Source of the DNA: UMGS1696 sp964623635
GTDB taxonomy: Bacteria > Bacillota > Clostridia > Oscillospirales > CAG-272
Assembly (NCBI GenBank): GCA_964623635.1
Contig: CAZUUA010000009.1
Location: forward strand, 7,773 to 71,772
Reading direction: 5' to 3'
Length of the DNA: 64,000 nt
Shown here: piece after piece, positions 7,861-16,645 of the stretch
Layout of the letters: every line of letters begins with the position of its first letter
How positions within the stretch are numbered: the stretch's first letter is position 1
Made by a program: the position numbers and the translations under genes
Notes under the pieces: generated by a model
The model's input: only the letters and a program-made list of their open reading frames with translations
What the model was told of the DNA's origin: nothing
Databases searched by the model: none

Positions 7861-9213
7861 ATGAACAAAACACTCAATATGACCGAGGGCAAGCCACTGT
7901 CACTGCTCCTGCGGTTCTGTCTGCCGATCCTGCTGGGCAACCTGATGCAGCAGCTGTACAACATGGTCGATGCCGCCGTGGTGGGACAATTTGTCGGCAC
8001 CGGTGCATTGGCTGCCGTAGGTGCGACCGGCTCCGTCACCTTCCTGGTCATCGGCTTCGTAGACGGCCTGTGTGCCGGGCTCTGTATCCCACTGGCACGC
8101 TCCTTTGGTGCCGACGACATCCCCATGCTCCGCAAATGCCTGAACCACGCCATCTACCTGTCCGTTGGCTTCGCCGTGGTGCTGACCGTGCTCACCTCCT
8201 GGCTGCTGGATCCCCTGCTTATCGCCATGAACACCCCGGCAGATATCTTCGCCGATTCCCATATCTACCTGCGGATCCTGTTTCTGGGCATCCCGGCCAC
8301 CATCTTCTATAACCTGACCGCCGGCCTGCTCCGTGCTTTGGGCAATAGCCGCACACCGCTGTACTTCCTCATCATGGCTTCCGGCATCAATATCGTGCTG
8401 GACGTGGTGCTGGTGGTCGGCTTCCATATGGACGTTCTGGGCGTAGGCGTGGCTACCGTAGCGTCTCAGCTGTTCTCCGCACTGGGCTGCTTCTTCTACA
8501 TCCGCAAGCACTATCCCATGCTCAAGACCCAGCGAGACGAAATGCATCTTGACCGCAGCATCATCGGCAGACTGCTGTTGTCCGGCCTGCCCATGGCACT
8601 GCAGTATTCCATCACCGCCATCGGCTCCGTGCTGGTACAGGTGTCCATCAACGACCTTGGCTCCCTGCTGGTGGCAAGCGTCACGGCCGGCAGCAAGGTA
8701 CACAGCATCGCACTGCTGCCCTTCAACACCTTAGGCGCCGCTATGGCAACCTGGGCAGGGCAAAATATGGGTGCCAACCGCATCGACCGTGTGAAGGAAG
8801 GCGTCCGCTGCGGCATGAAGATCAACGTGATCTACAGCATCGCCATCGGTGTGTTCTTATTCACCCTGGGGAAATACATGACCCTGATCTTCCTTGACCG
8901 TGCCGACCCCAACCTCGTGACCCTCATGGACAACGCACAATATTTCATCCGTGTCAACAGCTGCTGCTACTTCTTCTTAGGCACCCTCACCGTCTGCCGC
9001 TTCACCCTGCAGGGACTGGAATACGGTCCCCTTGCCATGATCGCCGGTATCTTTGAGCTGGTGGCCCGCAGTGCCATCGCCGTTCTGGGCGCACCCATTT
9101 GGGGCTTCTCCATCATCTGCTTTGCCAACCCTGCAGCCTGGGTCGCCGCCTGTGTCCTGCTGGTACCGGCCTATCTGTACATCACCCGAAAATTAGAAAA
9201 AAAATTGGGGTAA
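7861..9213 (+). CDS. MATE-family efflux transporter
   Basis: A 450-residue multidrug and toxin extrusion protein with the expected twelve helices in two bundles. The family N-terminus FCLPILLGNLMQQLYNMVD with the following AAVVGQFVGTGALAAVGA is intact, as is the second-half LLSGLPMALQYSITAIGSVLVQ. It would use a sodium or proton gradient to export cationic compounds. I start at ATG 7861 (MNKTLNMTEGKP); an in-frame ATG at 7831 is an alternative because the best ribosome site (AAAGGAG) is 14 nt before 7861. Confidence 0.85.
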   Translation: MNKTLNMTEGKPLSLLLRFCLPILLGNLMQQLYNMVDAAVVGQFVGTGALAAVGATGSVTFLVIGFVDGLCAGLCIPLARSFGADDIPMLRKCLNHAIYLSVGFAVVLTVLTSWLLDPLLIAMNTPADIFADSHIYLRILFLGIPATIFYNLTAGLLRALGNSRTPLYFLIMASGINIVLDVVLVVGFHMDVLGVGVATVASQLFSALGCFFYIRKHYPMLKTQRDEMHLDRSIIGRLLLSGLPMALQYSITAIGSVLVQVSINDLGSLLVASVTAGSKVHSIALLPFNTLGAAMATWAGQNMGANRIDRVKEGVRCGMKINVIYSIAIGVFLFTLGKYMTLIFLDRADPNLVTLMDNAQYFIRVNSCCYFFLGTLTVCRFTLQGLEYGPLAMIAGIFELVARSAIAVLGAPIWGFSIICFANPAAWVAACVLLVPAYLYITRKLEKKLG

Positions 9214-9307
9214 CCCACGTCCGCTTAGGCAGACGATCGTCCACCTATGCCAAACATAGTATCCGCCAACCGATCCTTCTATCCATACACTTTCAACGGA
9301 GGTCACC

Positions 9308-10000
9308 ATGTCCATTCCCGTAAAGCTGAAAATATCCACCAAGCACGTCCTGCCTACCGTCCACAACCTTTCCATGTACGACCGGTTCCATGACAAGACC
9401 ATGCAGGCGGTCGATGACGTCATGGGCAAATATCCCGAGCTGTCCCCGGACCTTGAGCCGGACATCGATCTTCCCGAGGAAGACGACGGCGTGTTCCAGT
9501 TCGATCTGTCCAGACCCGGTGACGAGGACGAAGCGCCCGATGCGGAAGAGATCCACGAGCGCCTGGAAGCCCTGCTGGACCAGATGTTTTCGGAGATGCA
9601 TAGCGAAGAGAATACCGATCGATACATCTTCACCACCGAAGCCGAAATGGAGGTGCTGCCCGGTCAGATCACCTTGACCTACGACGAAGCCGACGACTCC
9701 ACGCTGGGCAAGACCAAAAATATCATCCGCTTTGACCGTGCCAATCCCCATTGCCTGACCATCCAGCGCTCCGGCGAGCTGATGAATACCCTGGTCTGCG
9801 AAAAGGGACGCCGCCATACCTCCGTGTATACGTCTCCCATGCTGCCCATGGCCCTGGAAGCCTGCACCTATACCCGGCGCTGTGACGTGGATCTGGACGA
9901 AGAAGGCGGCGTGGTATTTCTGGATTATATGATCGAGATCCGTGGCGCCGACGTCCAGCGTACCACCATCCGCATGGATATCATACCCCTGGAAAGATAA
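9308..10000 (+). CDS. DUF1934 (YwiB-like) beta-barrel protein
   Basis: A 230-residue protein. The C-terminal half (from about residue 100) matches the DUF1934 pattern: ITLTYDEADDSTLGKTKNIIRF, then a Ser/Gly-containing LTIQRSGE, then LEACTYTRRCDVDLDEEGGVVFLDYMIEI. B. subtilis YwiB of this family has a lipocalin-like barrel of unknown ligand. Unlike the short family members, the first hundred residues are an acidic extension (PEEDDGVFQFDLSRPGDEDE). GGAGG stands 5 nt before ATG. It is followed by a strong terminator. Confidence 0.75.
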   Translation: MSIPVKLKISTKHVLPTVHNLSMYDRFHDKTMQAVDDVMGKYPELSPDLEPDIDLPEEDDGVFQFDLSRPGDEDEAPDAEEIHERLEALLDQMFSEMHSEENTDRYIFTTEAEMEVLPGQITLTYDEADDSTLGKTKNIIRFDRANPHCLTIQRSGELMNTLVCEKGRRHTSVYTSPMLPMALEACTYTRRCDVDLDEEGGVVFLDYMIEIRGADVQRTTIRMDIIPLER

Positions 10001-10026
10001 GCCCCCACAAAAACCCAAAACAAAAA

Positions 10027-10083
10027 ACCTCTCCGCTCGTGATACCCAAATGTACCCACGACCCGGAGAGGTCCTCTTTTTTT
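10027..10083. terminator. bidirectional terminator between convergent genes
   Basis: ACCTCTCCG and CGGAGAGGT (10027-10072) form the main stem with an inner TCGTG/CACGA helix; a T-run (10077-10083) follows on plus and an A-run precedes, so it can serve both the DUF1934 gene and the convergent minus gene. Confidence 0.8.
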
Positions 10084-10086
10084 GTC

Positions 10087-10629
10087 TTATGCCGCCGCCT
10101 TGGCAGGATGCCTATTCGTCTTCTTTTCCGATACGGGAAAGGCCGCAATGAGTCCCGTGAGCAGATAGATCCCACAGGTCAGCATGGCAGCGGTACCGAT
10201 CTCACAGGATAGCATCGCCTGCACACCACCCACGGACACCGACACCGGTATGCCAAATAGCCGACAGACAGCCCACACGCCTTCCACCAGCGTCAATACG
10301 TCCTGCTCCATGGCAAAGCCCAGCACATAGAACAGCACAGACACCGTCAGCAGTCCCGACAGCACCAGACCCGTCTTGGGCATAGGTCCGTGGAACAGCC
10401 GGGTACGCAGCCGCAGCTTGGTCACCACCGCCGTAGCCAGCCACAGCAGCACCACCACAACGGTGCAAAAATAGCCCAGCCCCGCCGGCATGGTCTCCAG
10501 CTGCTCCAGCACCAGCACCTCCAGCATGGCAAGCCCCACCGTGATCAGCGTAGGACAGAGCAGCAGCAACAGCGCACACAAAAATGTCGTGACCTGCGTC
10601 ATCCGTCCCTTTTTCGTTTTTCGTTCCAT
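10087..10629 (-). CDS. small integral membrane protein, unknown function
   Basis: A 180-residue hydrophobic protein with about five helices (for example FLCALLLLLCPTLITVGLAML, YFCTVVVVLLWLATAVV, LVLSGLLTVSVLFYVLGFAM, AAMLTCGIYLLTGLIAAF) and basic ends. AAGGAG lies 5 nt before ATG 10627-10629; a longer start at 10671 overlaps the stop of the lipoprotein gene. It probably follows that gene in one transcript (39-nt gap). I do not recognise a family. Confidence 0.6.
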   Translation of the reverse strand: MERKTKKGRMTQVTTFLCALLLLLCPTLITVGLAMLEVLVLEQLETMPAGLGYFCTVVVVLLWLATAVVTKLRLRTRLFHGPMPKTGLVLSGLLTVSVLFYVLGFAMEQDVLTLVEGVWAVCRLFGIPVSVSVGGVQAMLSCEIGTAAMLTCGIYLLTGLIAAFPVSEKKTNRHPAKAAA

Positions 10630-10667
10630 GTTTTCTCCTTGCTCAGCCGTTTTTCTCACAAGCGGCA

Positions 10668-11612
10668 TCATTCCATTTCTGTTCCGTCGATCATAAGTAC
10701 ACCGCCGGTATGCTTCGTGTCCGGTGCATCCACAGCCGTGTCCTCCGCATTCACCGCCACCGTGCCGCCGGATACCGCAAGCACCGTACCGGAACGAATG
10801 CCGTTGTTCTTGCTGTCCACCGTCACAGAGCCGCCGGTGATCACCACGTCCCCTACCGACTGGATCCCCTCGTCCCCGGCAAACAGATCCACCATACCGC
10901 CGGTGATCCGGATCGTGCCGCCGTCTGCATTGGTGGCCTTCAGACCGTCCCCTTCCGCTTCGATGGAGATATTGCCGCCGGTGATCAGCAGATTGTCCTT
11001 GCCCTTGATCCCGTGTCCCACCGAACGGATCACATAGCTGCCGCCTTCAATGGTCAGGTCATCCTTGCCGGCTATGGCAAACTTGAAGTTGGCATCGATC
11101 TCCAGCGTACCCTCTCCGGACAAAACGATGTCGTCCCGGGCAAAAAGTACACCGTTGGGTTCATCGTCACCGGGATCGAAGGTGTAGCTCGTCCCATCGG
11201 TGAGCCGGTTCACACTGTCCGCCGCCAATACCACATGGGTCATGTCGGCCTGCTTCACGTAGATGCACGCACCCTTGCTGTTCGTGATCTCCGCACCATC
11301 CAGCAATAGCCAGACCTCGCCGCTGTCCGTGCAGTCCACCAACACCTGCCCACGGTTCCACGTACCGCTGAGCCGATAGATCCCATGCTGGGTGATGGTG
11401 ACCATGCCATCCTCGATCTGCACACCGGCACCGTCACAGACCGCCGCAGAGCCGTCCAGCTCGATCGATATCGCCTTTGCCGCCAATTGCGCCTCTGTGT
11501 TCGAACAGCCCGTGAGCCCCACAAGAAGCCCCACCACGCAAGCGATACACAATATACGTCCTATCGATCTATAGCCAGCGCATCCCATACGCCTCATGAT
11601 CCATGTATTCAT
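10668..11612 (-). CDS. carbohydrate-binding right-handed beta-helix lipoprotein (Cthe_2159-like)
   Basis: A 314-residue lipoprotein: signal peptide with lipobox GLTGC (Cys36). The mature part begins with a strand-rich SIELDGSAAVCDGAGVQIEDG segment and then short repeated turns of the form ITGGSxxIxxxGxGIK (for example NLLITGGNISIEAEGDGLK, VVITGGSVTVDSKNNGIR), the pattern of the carbohydrate-binding domain family whose Clostridium thermocellum member binds pectic sugars. It would sit on the outer face of the membrane. Start ATG 11610-11612 has AGGAGG 7 nt upstream and its own promoter (11662-11690). Confidence 0.7.
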   Translation of the reverse strand: MNTWIMRRMGCAGYRSIGRILCIACVVGLLVGLTGCSNTEAQLAAKAISIELDGSAAVCDGAGVQIEDGMVTITQHGIYRLSGTWNRGQVLVDCTDSGEVWLLLDGAEITNSKGACIYVKQADMTHVVLAADSVNRLTDGTSYTFDPGDDEPNGVLFARDDIVLSGEGTLEIDANFKFAIAGKDDLTIEGGSYVIRSVGHGIKGKDNLLITGGNISIEAEGDGLKATNADGGTIRITGGMVDLFAGDEGIQSVGDVVITGGSVTVDSKNNGIRSGTVLAVSGGTVAVNAEDTAVDAPDTKHTGGVLMIDGTEME

Positions 11613-11661
11613 TCTGTCCCCTCCTATACCGTGAGCGACCAATGCCGTATATGTTATTATT

Positions 11662-11690
11662 ATTATACATGACCCACCGCCATTCGTCAA
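11662..11690 (-). promoter_or_regulatory. promoter of the beta-helix lipoprotein gene
   Basis: TTGACG (11685-11690) and TATAAT (11662-11667) with a 17-nt spacer, about 50 nt before the start codon. Confidence 0.7.
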
Positions 11691-11728
11691 GGGGCATTTT
11701 GGGAAAAATTCTATGGCCGCCATTTTTC

Positions 11729-11769
11729 AAAAAACCGATCCACAGCACCATGCCATAGATCGGTTTTTT
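11729..11769. terminator. terminator after the flippase gene
   Basis: AAAAAACCGATC pairs with GATCGGTTTTTT around a 17-nt loop. It lies just past the minus-strand flippase stop. Confidence 0.8.
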
Positions 11770-11778
11770 CCATATCTC

Positions 11779-13194
11779 TTATTCCTGTATCCCCTTTTTC
11801 CGCAGGAGACTGAGCAGGGCCTTCACCAGATTTTTCAGATTGATCACCAAAATAGCGGCGGTCAGACCCATGGAGAGCCAGAGCCAGCCGGGTACTTCCA
11901 GGATCATGACCGCAGTCAGCGCCACCAGCAGCACGCCACTGGAGAGGAACCGGGGCAGGTCCCACGAAATGGCAACGGACGAACGGCTGTGGAATACCCG
12001 AATGAGGAACATGACAAAGTAGCTGAAGGCCGTGGAGATGGCCGCTCCCATGGAACCCATGGACTGGATCAGCACGATATTGCCCACGATGTTCAATACG
12101 GCACCGATCAGGATCGTCACGAAGGTAGCAGTGCTGCGCTTGTCCACCAGATAGGCCGAGGTCAGGAAGTTTGCCAGACAGCAGAAGGTGGTCGCCAGCA
12201 CCAGCATGGGCACATACTGCCAACCGGTGTAGTATTCTTCCGCTGCCAGCAGTGCCGTGGAGATTTTGGCTGTGACGGTCAGTACGGCAGCACCGGCAAA
12301 GGCGATGGCTTGATACACCCGTGCCACGTTGGAGAACAGCCGCTCTCTTTCTTCCTTGGGCTGGTTGGCAAATGCGGAGATCTGCCAGGCATAGGTGAAA
12401 ATATTGGACACCACGATCAGCATGGACGGCACCTTGTTGGCAACCGAATAGATCCCGTTGGCGCTTTCGCCGATGAGCCAAGTGATCACGAACCGGTCGG
12501 ATATGTTGATGATCCAGCTGCAAATGGTGGTGGGGATCAGCGGCAGTGCATAGAGCAGCATGGCCCTGTTGGTCTGCAAATTGTCCTTGCCCAGCACAGA
12601 CGAAAGCGAAAAGGACTGCCACTGCTTGTCCCGGAGGATGTAGAAGAAGGCGCACACCACGTCTGCCAGAATGCTGGACAGCACATACCCGGTCACACCC
12701 CAATGAAACACCGCCAAAAACAAAATATTCAAAGCGATGGCAACAGTGGTACACAGGATGCCACCTTCTGCGTACAGGCGCACATTGCCGCAGGAACGGG
12801 CAAATTGGCTACAGGCGGCATGGAAGTTGGCGGCGATCACGTAGAAGCATACCAGCAGTGTGTAGCCGCCGGTGAAGGGGATCAGGTCCAGCAGCGGATA
12901 GAACGCCAAAAGCAGAGCAGAACCGATGGCGGTCACCAATATGCCATAGGTATAGACGGATCTTTTATCGGTCTCGCCGTCCAGACCAAACCGGATCACG
13001 GCATTGGCGATCCCAGCCGAGGCAATGGGAATGAGCAGATTGGACATTTGTACCACATTGTCCATGATGCCGTATTCCGTGGTGGACAGGATATTGGTGT
13101 AAAACGGTGTGAGAAAAAATACAAGCAGCTTCGAACCAAAGGTACTCAGTGCAATGAGCAGCGTGTCCGACAGCAGCTTTTTATAGACGTTCAT
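11779..13194 (-). CDS. polysaccharide flippase (Wzx/MOP superfamily)
   Basis: A 471-residue polytopic protein. The N-terminus STFGSKLLVFFLTPFYTNILSTTEYG is the classic opening of Wzx and related MOP exporters, which flip lipid-linked sugar repeats across the membrane; the rest shows about twelve to fourteen helices with YALPLIPTTICSWIINISDRFVI at the second-half start. No glycosyltransferase or polymerase gene is adjacent, so the sugar substrate is unknown; isolated copies of this family also occur in spore and capsule loci. ATG 13192-13194 follows AAGGAG by 7 nt. A TGG-TATACT extended -10 (13226-13231) lies just upstream. Confidence 0.8.
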   Translation of the reverse strand: MNVYKKLLSDTLLIALSTFGSKLLVFFLTPFYTNILSTTEYGIMDNVVQMSNLLIPIASAGIANAVIRFGLDGETDKRSVYTYGILVTAIGSALLLAFYPLLDLIPFTGGYTLLVCFYVIAANFHAACSQFARSCGNVRLYAEGGILCTTVAIALNILFLAVFHWGVTGYVLSSILADVVCAFFYILRDKQWQSFSLSSVLGKDNLQTNRAMLLYALPLIPTTICSWIINISDRFVITWLIGESANGIYSVANKVPSMLIVVSNIFTYAWQISAFANQPKEERERLFSNVARVYQAIAFAGAAVLTVTAKISTALLAAEEYYTGWQYVPMLVLATTFCCLANFLTSAYLVDKRSTATFVTILIGAVLNIVGNIVLIQSMGSMGAAISTAFSYFVMFLIRVFHSRSSVAISWDLPRFLSSGVLLVALTAVMILEVPGWLWLSMGLTAAILVINLKNLVKALLSLLRKKGIQE

Positions 13195-13284
13195 GAAGTT
13201 TCTCCTTTGCAATAGCATCCCCTATAGTATACCACAAAACGGGCAGATAGAAAAGAGGGTAAACGTAAATCTTTCCGGAAACGG

Positions 13285-13325
13285 AAAAAATCCCTGATGC
13301 AGCAAACGCCACACCGGGGATTTTC
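13285..13325 (-). terminator. terminator after groL
   Basis: AAAATCCC (loop) GGGATTTT on the minus strand, ending in a T-run, 30 nt past the groL stop. Confidence 0.65.
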
Positions 13326-13352
13326 TGATCTCGTTTTTGCGCCGGGGCAATA

Positions 13353-14987
13353 TTAATACATACCACCCATACCGCCGCCCATACCACCGGCAGGAGCAGC
13401 AGGTGTTTCTTCAGGCAGAGACACAACCAGTGCTTCGGTGGTCAGAACGGTAGCGGCCACAGAGGCTGCATTCTGCAGAGCGGAACGGGAAACCTTCGTG
13501 GGGTCTACGATACCCTTTTCCATCATGTCGCAGTAGTCTTCGTTGTAAGCGTCGAAGCCGTAGCCCTTCTTGCCGGAAGATACGATCTTGTCTACGATCA
13601 CGGAGCCTTCGAAGCCGGCGTTTTCAGCGATCTGCCGAACGGGAGCTTCCAGCGCCTTTACTACGATCTGTACACCGGTCTTTTCGTCGCCTTCTACGGT
13701 ATCCAGCAGCTTAGCCACATCGCCGATCACGTTCAGGTAAGCGGTACCGCCACCGGCTACGATGCCTTCTTCTACAGCGGCACGAGTAGCGTTCAGAGCG
13801 TCTTCGATACGCAGCTTCTTTTCCTTCATTTCGGTTTCGGTAGCAGCACCAACCTTGATCACAGCTACACCGCCGGACAGCTTCGCCAGTCTTTCCTGGA
13901 GCTTTTCCCGATCGAAGTCGGAGGTAGTGGTTTCGATAGCGGACTTGATCTGGGCGATTCTGTTGGCGATCTCGTCCTTGTCGCCGGTACCGCCAACGAT
14001 GATGGTGTTGTCCTTGTTGACCTTGACCTGACGAGCCTGACCCAGCTGATCGATGGTAGCTTCCTTCAGATCCAGACCCAGTTCGTCGCAGATCACTTCA
14101 CCACCGGTCAGGATGGCGATGTCACGCAGCATTTCCTTTCTTCTGTCGCCAAAGCCGGGAGCCTTGACAGCAACACAAGTGAAGGTACCTCTCAGCTTGT
14201 TCAGAACCAGGGTGGTCAGTGCTTCGCCTTCTACATCCTCGGCGATGATCAGCAGCTTCTTACCGGACTGTACGATCTGTTCCAGCAGGGGCAGGATGTC
14301 CTGTACGTTGGAGATCTTCTTTTCGGTGATCAGGATGAGAGCATCGTCCAGAACGGCTTCCATCTTGTCGGTGTCGGTAGCCATGTAGGGAGACAGGTAG
14401 CCACGGTCGAACTGCATACCTTCTACCACTTCGGAGTAGGTCTCAGCGGACTTGGATTCTTCCACGGTGATTACGCCGTCAGCGGTAACCTTTTCCATAG
14501 CGTCAGCGATCAGGGTACCGATCACTTCGTCGCCGGAGGAAACGGTACCAACACGGGCGATGTCTTCCTTACCGTTCACAGCCTTGGAGTTAGCAGCCAG
14601 AGCGGCAACAGCCTTGTCAACAGCCTTCTGGATACCCTTGCGGATGACCATGGGGTTGGAACCGGCGGTAACGTTCTTCATACCTTCGTGAACGAAAGCC
14701 TGTGCCAGCAGGGTAGCGGTGGTGGTACCGTCACCGGCAGCATCGTTGGTCTTGGAAGCCACTTCCCGGATGAGCTGCGCGCCCATGTTTTCGGCAGCAT
14801 CTTCCAGTTCGATCTCCTTGGCGATGGTCACACCGTCGTTGGTGATCAGGGGCGTGCCATACTTCTTATCCAGCACCACGTTGCGGCCCTTAGGACCCAT
14901 GGTGATCTTCACAGTGTTAGCCAGCTTATCTACGCCGGCGATCAGGGCATTTCTTGCATCAATACCGTACTTAATATCCTTTGCCAT
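13353..14987 (-). CDS. groL: chaperonin GroEL
   Basis: A 544-residue Hsp60, full family length. It forms the double heptameric ring that encloses and folds client proteins with ATP. The start MAKDIKYGIDARNALIAGVDKLA, the nucleotide-binding TMGPKGRNVVLDKKYG and GDGTTTATLLAQ, and the C-terminal GGMGGGMGGMY tail are all present. Second gene of the CIRCE-regulated groESL operon, 131 nt after groS. Confidence 0.98.
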   Translation of the reverse strand: MAKDIKYGIDARNALIAGVDKLANTVKITMGPKGRNVVLDKKYGTPLITNDGVTIAKEIELEDAAENMGAQLIREVASKTNDAAGDGTTTATLLAQAFVHEGMKNVTAGSNPMVIRKGIQKAVDKAVAALAANSKAVNGKEDIARVGTVSSGDEVIGTLIADAMEKVTADGVITVEESKSAETYSEVVEGMQFDRGYLSPYMATDTDKMEAVLDDALILITEKKISNVQDILPLLEQIVQSGKKLLIIAEDVEGEALTTLVLNKLRGTFTCVAVKAPGFGDRRKEMLRDIAILTGGEVICDELGLDLKEATIDQLGQARQVKVNKDNTIIVGGTGDKDEIANRIAQIKSAIETTTSDFDREKLQERLAKLSGGVAVIKVGAATETEMKEKKLRIEDALNATRAAVEEGIVAGGGTAYLNVIGDVAKLLDTVEGDEKTGVQIVVKALEAPVRQIAENAGFEGSVIVDKIVSSGKKGYGFDAYNEDYCDMMEKGIVDPTKVSRSALQNAASVAATVLTTEALVVSLPEETPAAPAGGMGGGMGGMY

Positions 14988-15118
14988 AAAGCATTATCTC
15001 CTTAAAATCTATTTGGGAACCTGATTCTGTTCCCGATCTGCAGCCACGTCCGATCAGGTGCTCTGGACACCCAGGTGTCGGACACATCTGCATTTGTGTT
15101 TTCGTTTCGCTTACGCAA

Positions 15119-15403
15119 TTACTCAACGATGGCGAGAATATCGCTCTGCCGAACTACGTTGTATTCCACGCCGTCGCACTTTACTTCGGTGCCGGCATAC
15201 TTGCTGGTGATGACCTTGTCACCAACCTTCACGATCATGGTAACTTCCTTACCGTCCACGTTTCCGCCGGGGCCAACAGCGACCACTTCGCAAACCTGGG
15301 GCTTTTCCTTAGCAGTACCGGGGAGCACGATCCCGGACTTGGTAGATTCTTCTGCTTCTACAGACTTCACAACAACTCTGTCAGCAAGGGGCTTGAGTGT
15401 CAT
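15119..15403 (-). CDS. groS: co-chaperonin GroES
   Basis: A 94-residue Hsp10 with the N-terminal LKPLADRVVVKSVEAEE strand, the mobile loop (STKSGIVLPGTAKEKPQ) and the roof hairpin. It caps the GroEL ring. First gene of the operon, preceded by CIRCE and a sigma-A promoter. Confidence 0.98.
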   Translation of the reverse strand: MTLKPLADRVVVKSVEAEESTKSGIVLPGTAKEKPQVCEVVAVGPGGNVDGKEVTMIVKVGDKVITSKYAGTEVKCDGVEYNVVRQSDILAIVE

Positions 15404-15467
15404 AATATGATCCTCCTATATAAAACCTTAAATTTTAACAAGTGTTATGCACGAGATTGTTTTCCTG

Positions 15468-15494
15468 TTAGCACTCACAACTTCCGAGTGCCAA
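15468..15494 (-). promoter_or_regulatory. CIRCE operator (HrcA site) of groESL
   Basis: TTAGCACTC - 9 nt - GAGTGCCAA, one mismatch to the consensus inverted repeat. It lies between the promoter and groS, so heat-shock control by the HrcA repressor is expected; hrcA itself is not in the window. Confidence 0.93.
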
Positions 15495-15507
15495 TCTCGA
15501 TGCTTAT

Positions 15508-15536
15508 ATTGTACCCCTATTGCTGGAAAAAATCAA
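15508..15536 (-). promoter_or_regulatory. groESL promoter
   Basis: TTGATT (15531-15536) and TACAAT (15508-15513), 17-nt spacer, immediately upstream of CIRCE. Confidence 0.8.
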
Positions 15537-15647
15537 GTCTTTTTCCGAAAAAAACCGGAGAAAATTCCATTGTTTACATTGTGTTCACACTTGTCTCCTG
15601 CGGAGTGCTAAAAGTGTTCCCCGAAACCCCCAGGGGCATTTTGTAGT

Positions 15648-15829
15648 CTTCCACTGGCGTTGGGCGTGTGATTCCATGTGCCCTTTTTCTTCCAACTGCG
15701 TTGGGCTTGTTGACGTGTTGTTTCCCCGAAATCTTCGGGAAATAAAATGGAGACGCACCCAACGCCAGTTGGAAACAAAACCAAGGCGCATGGAGTTACT
15801 CCATGTCCCCACGCCCAAACGCAGTTTGA
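15648..15829. repeat. palindromic intergenic repeat, copy B (long form)
   Basis: It carries the same ordered blocks as copy E: ACTGGCGTTGGGCGTGTGAT, CTTCCAACTGCGTTGGGC, GACGTGTTG, an inner CCCGAA/TTCGGG hairpin, CCCAACGCCAGTTGGAA and ATGGAGTTACTCCAT. It fills the gap between the convergently terminated groESL upstream region and the end of the ribosomal operon. Confidence 0.75.
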
Positions 15830-15834
15830 GAAAC

Positions 15835-15874
15835 AAAAAAACACGCCACCCCTGCGTAAGGGGAAGCGTGTTTT
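15835..15874 (-). terminator. terminator of the ribosomal super-operon
   Basis: On the minus strand AAAACACGC...GCGTGTTTT with an inner CCCCT/AGGGG helix and a final T-run (15835-15841). It follows two hairpin repeats placed after rplQ. Confidence 0.8.
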
Positions 15875-15994
15875 CAATTCGCAAGTTAGTCAACCAGCAT
15901 GATCCATCAAGCTGGCCTAAGTGCGTTCAATTCGCAGGTTAGTCAACCAGCATGATCCATCAAGCTGGTCTAAATGCATTCAAATCGCCAATTA
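15875..15994 (-). repeat. 53-bp tandem repeat extending from the rplQ stop codon
   Basis: Two full units (15875-15927, 15928-15980) and a third partial one that starts at 15981 and runs into the rplQ stop. Each full unit contains an ACCAGCTTGATGGATCATGCTGGT-type hairpin (on the minus strand) and ends of the form GCTGGTTGACTAA, which is also the last coding sequence of rplQ. Confidence 0.8.
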
Positions 15995-16336
15995 GTCAAC
16001 CAGCTTGATGAGGGCCATTTCGGCTGCGTCACCACGACGGGGACCCATCTTGTAGATCTGGGTGTAACCACCGTTGCGGTCAGCGTACTTGGGCGCTACT
16101 TCGTCAAACAGCTTCTTAACTACATCTTCCTTGGTGATGTATGCGAGTGCAGCACGGCGGCTGGCCAGGGTGTTCTTCTTGCCGAGAGTGATCATCTTTT
16201 CAGCAATGGAACGTACTTCCTTGGCACGGGGCAGCGTGGTTTCGATGGAACCATTCTCGAGAAGATAGGTTACCATCCCACGGAGCATTGCATTTCTGTG
16301 AGCCGTCGGTCTGCCGAGTTTTCTGGTACCGGGCAT
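15992..16336 (-). CDS. rplQ: 50S ribosomal protein L17
   Basis: A 114-residue L17 with the conserved RKLGRPTAHRNAMLRGMVTYLLENGSIETTLPRAKEVR opening. Last gene of the operon, as usual after rpoA, but 309 nt after it. Its stop codon lies inside a partial copy of the downstream 53-bp repeat. Confidence 0.97.
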   Translation of the reverse strand: MPGTRKLGRPTAHRNAMLRGMVTYLLENGSIETTLPRAKEVRSIAEKMITLGKKNTLASRRAALAYITKEDVVKKLFDEVAPKYADRNGGYTQIYKMGPRRGDAAEMALIKLVD

Positions 16337-16645
16337 GATCCATGTCCTCCTTATGCTTACTGTGTTAATCCGGTCTGCCGCTGCGATCGTCTCAACGTTC
16401 CGCTGCGACAGTCGGTACTTCCCACAACGCAGCTTCCTGCGTCCGATCCGGGAATCATATATCTATCGATTTTTCGTTATCCAAATTGGGTCAAGTCCAC
16501 ACCGTTCAGGTACTCTCTAAGGAGAGCCAAATCTTACTTGGGAAAATTTCGTTCGGCAATAGCCGATGACGGAACATCGTTCCGGCAAGAAATTTTCAGG
16601 ACCTCACCCAGCTGCACACCAATCGAGGTATCCCTCATGGTGAGG
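16337..16645 (-). other. structured 309-nt spacer between rpoA and rplQ
   Basis: No gene is seen. On the minus strand GAAAATTTC pairs with GAAATTTTC (16542-16597) around an inner GGAACGATGTTCC helix, and CTCTC-CTTA-GAGAG forms a small hairpin at 16511-16526. A block CCAATTTGGATAACGAAAAA here is nearly repeated in the rpsQ-rplN spacer. Confidence 0.55.

Noticed and set aside
11713..13215. A 500-codon plus-strand frame opposite the flippase
   Set aside because: His/Gln-rich composition typical of an antisense shadow; the minus strand codes a clear Wzx-type protein.
15875..15994. 53-bp repeats considered as a CRISPR array
   Set aside because: No unique spacers between units; the units are direct tandem copies linked to the rplQ end.
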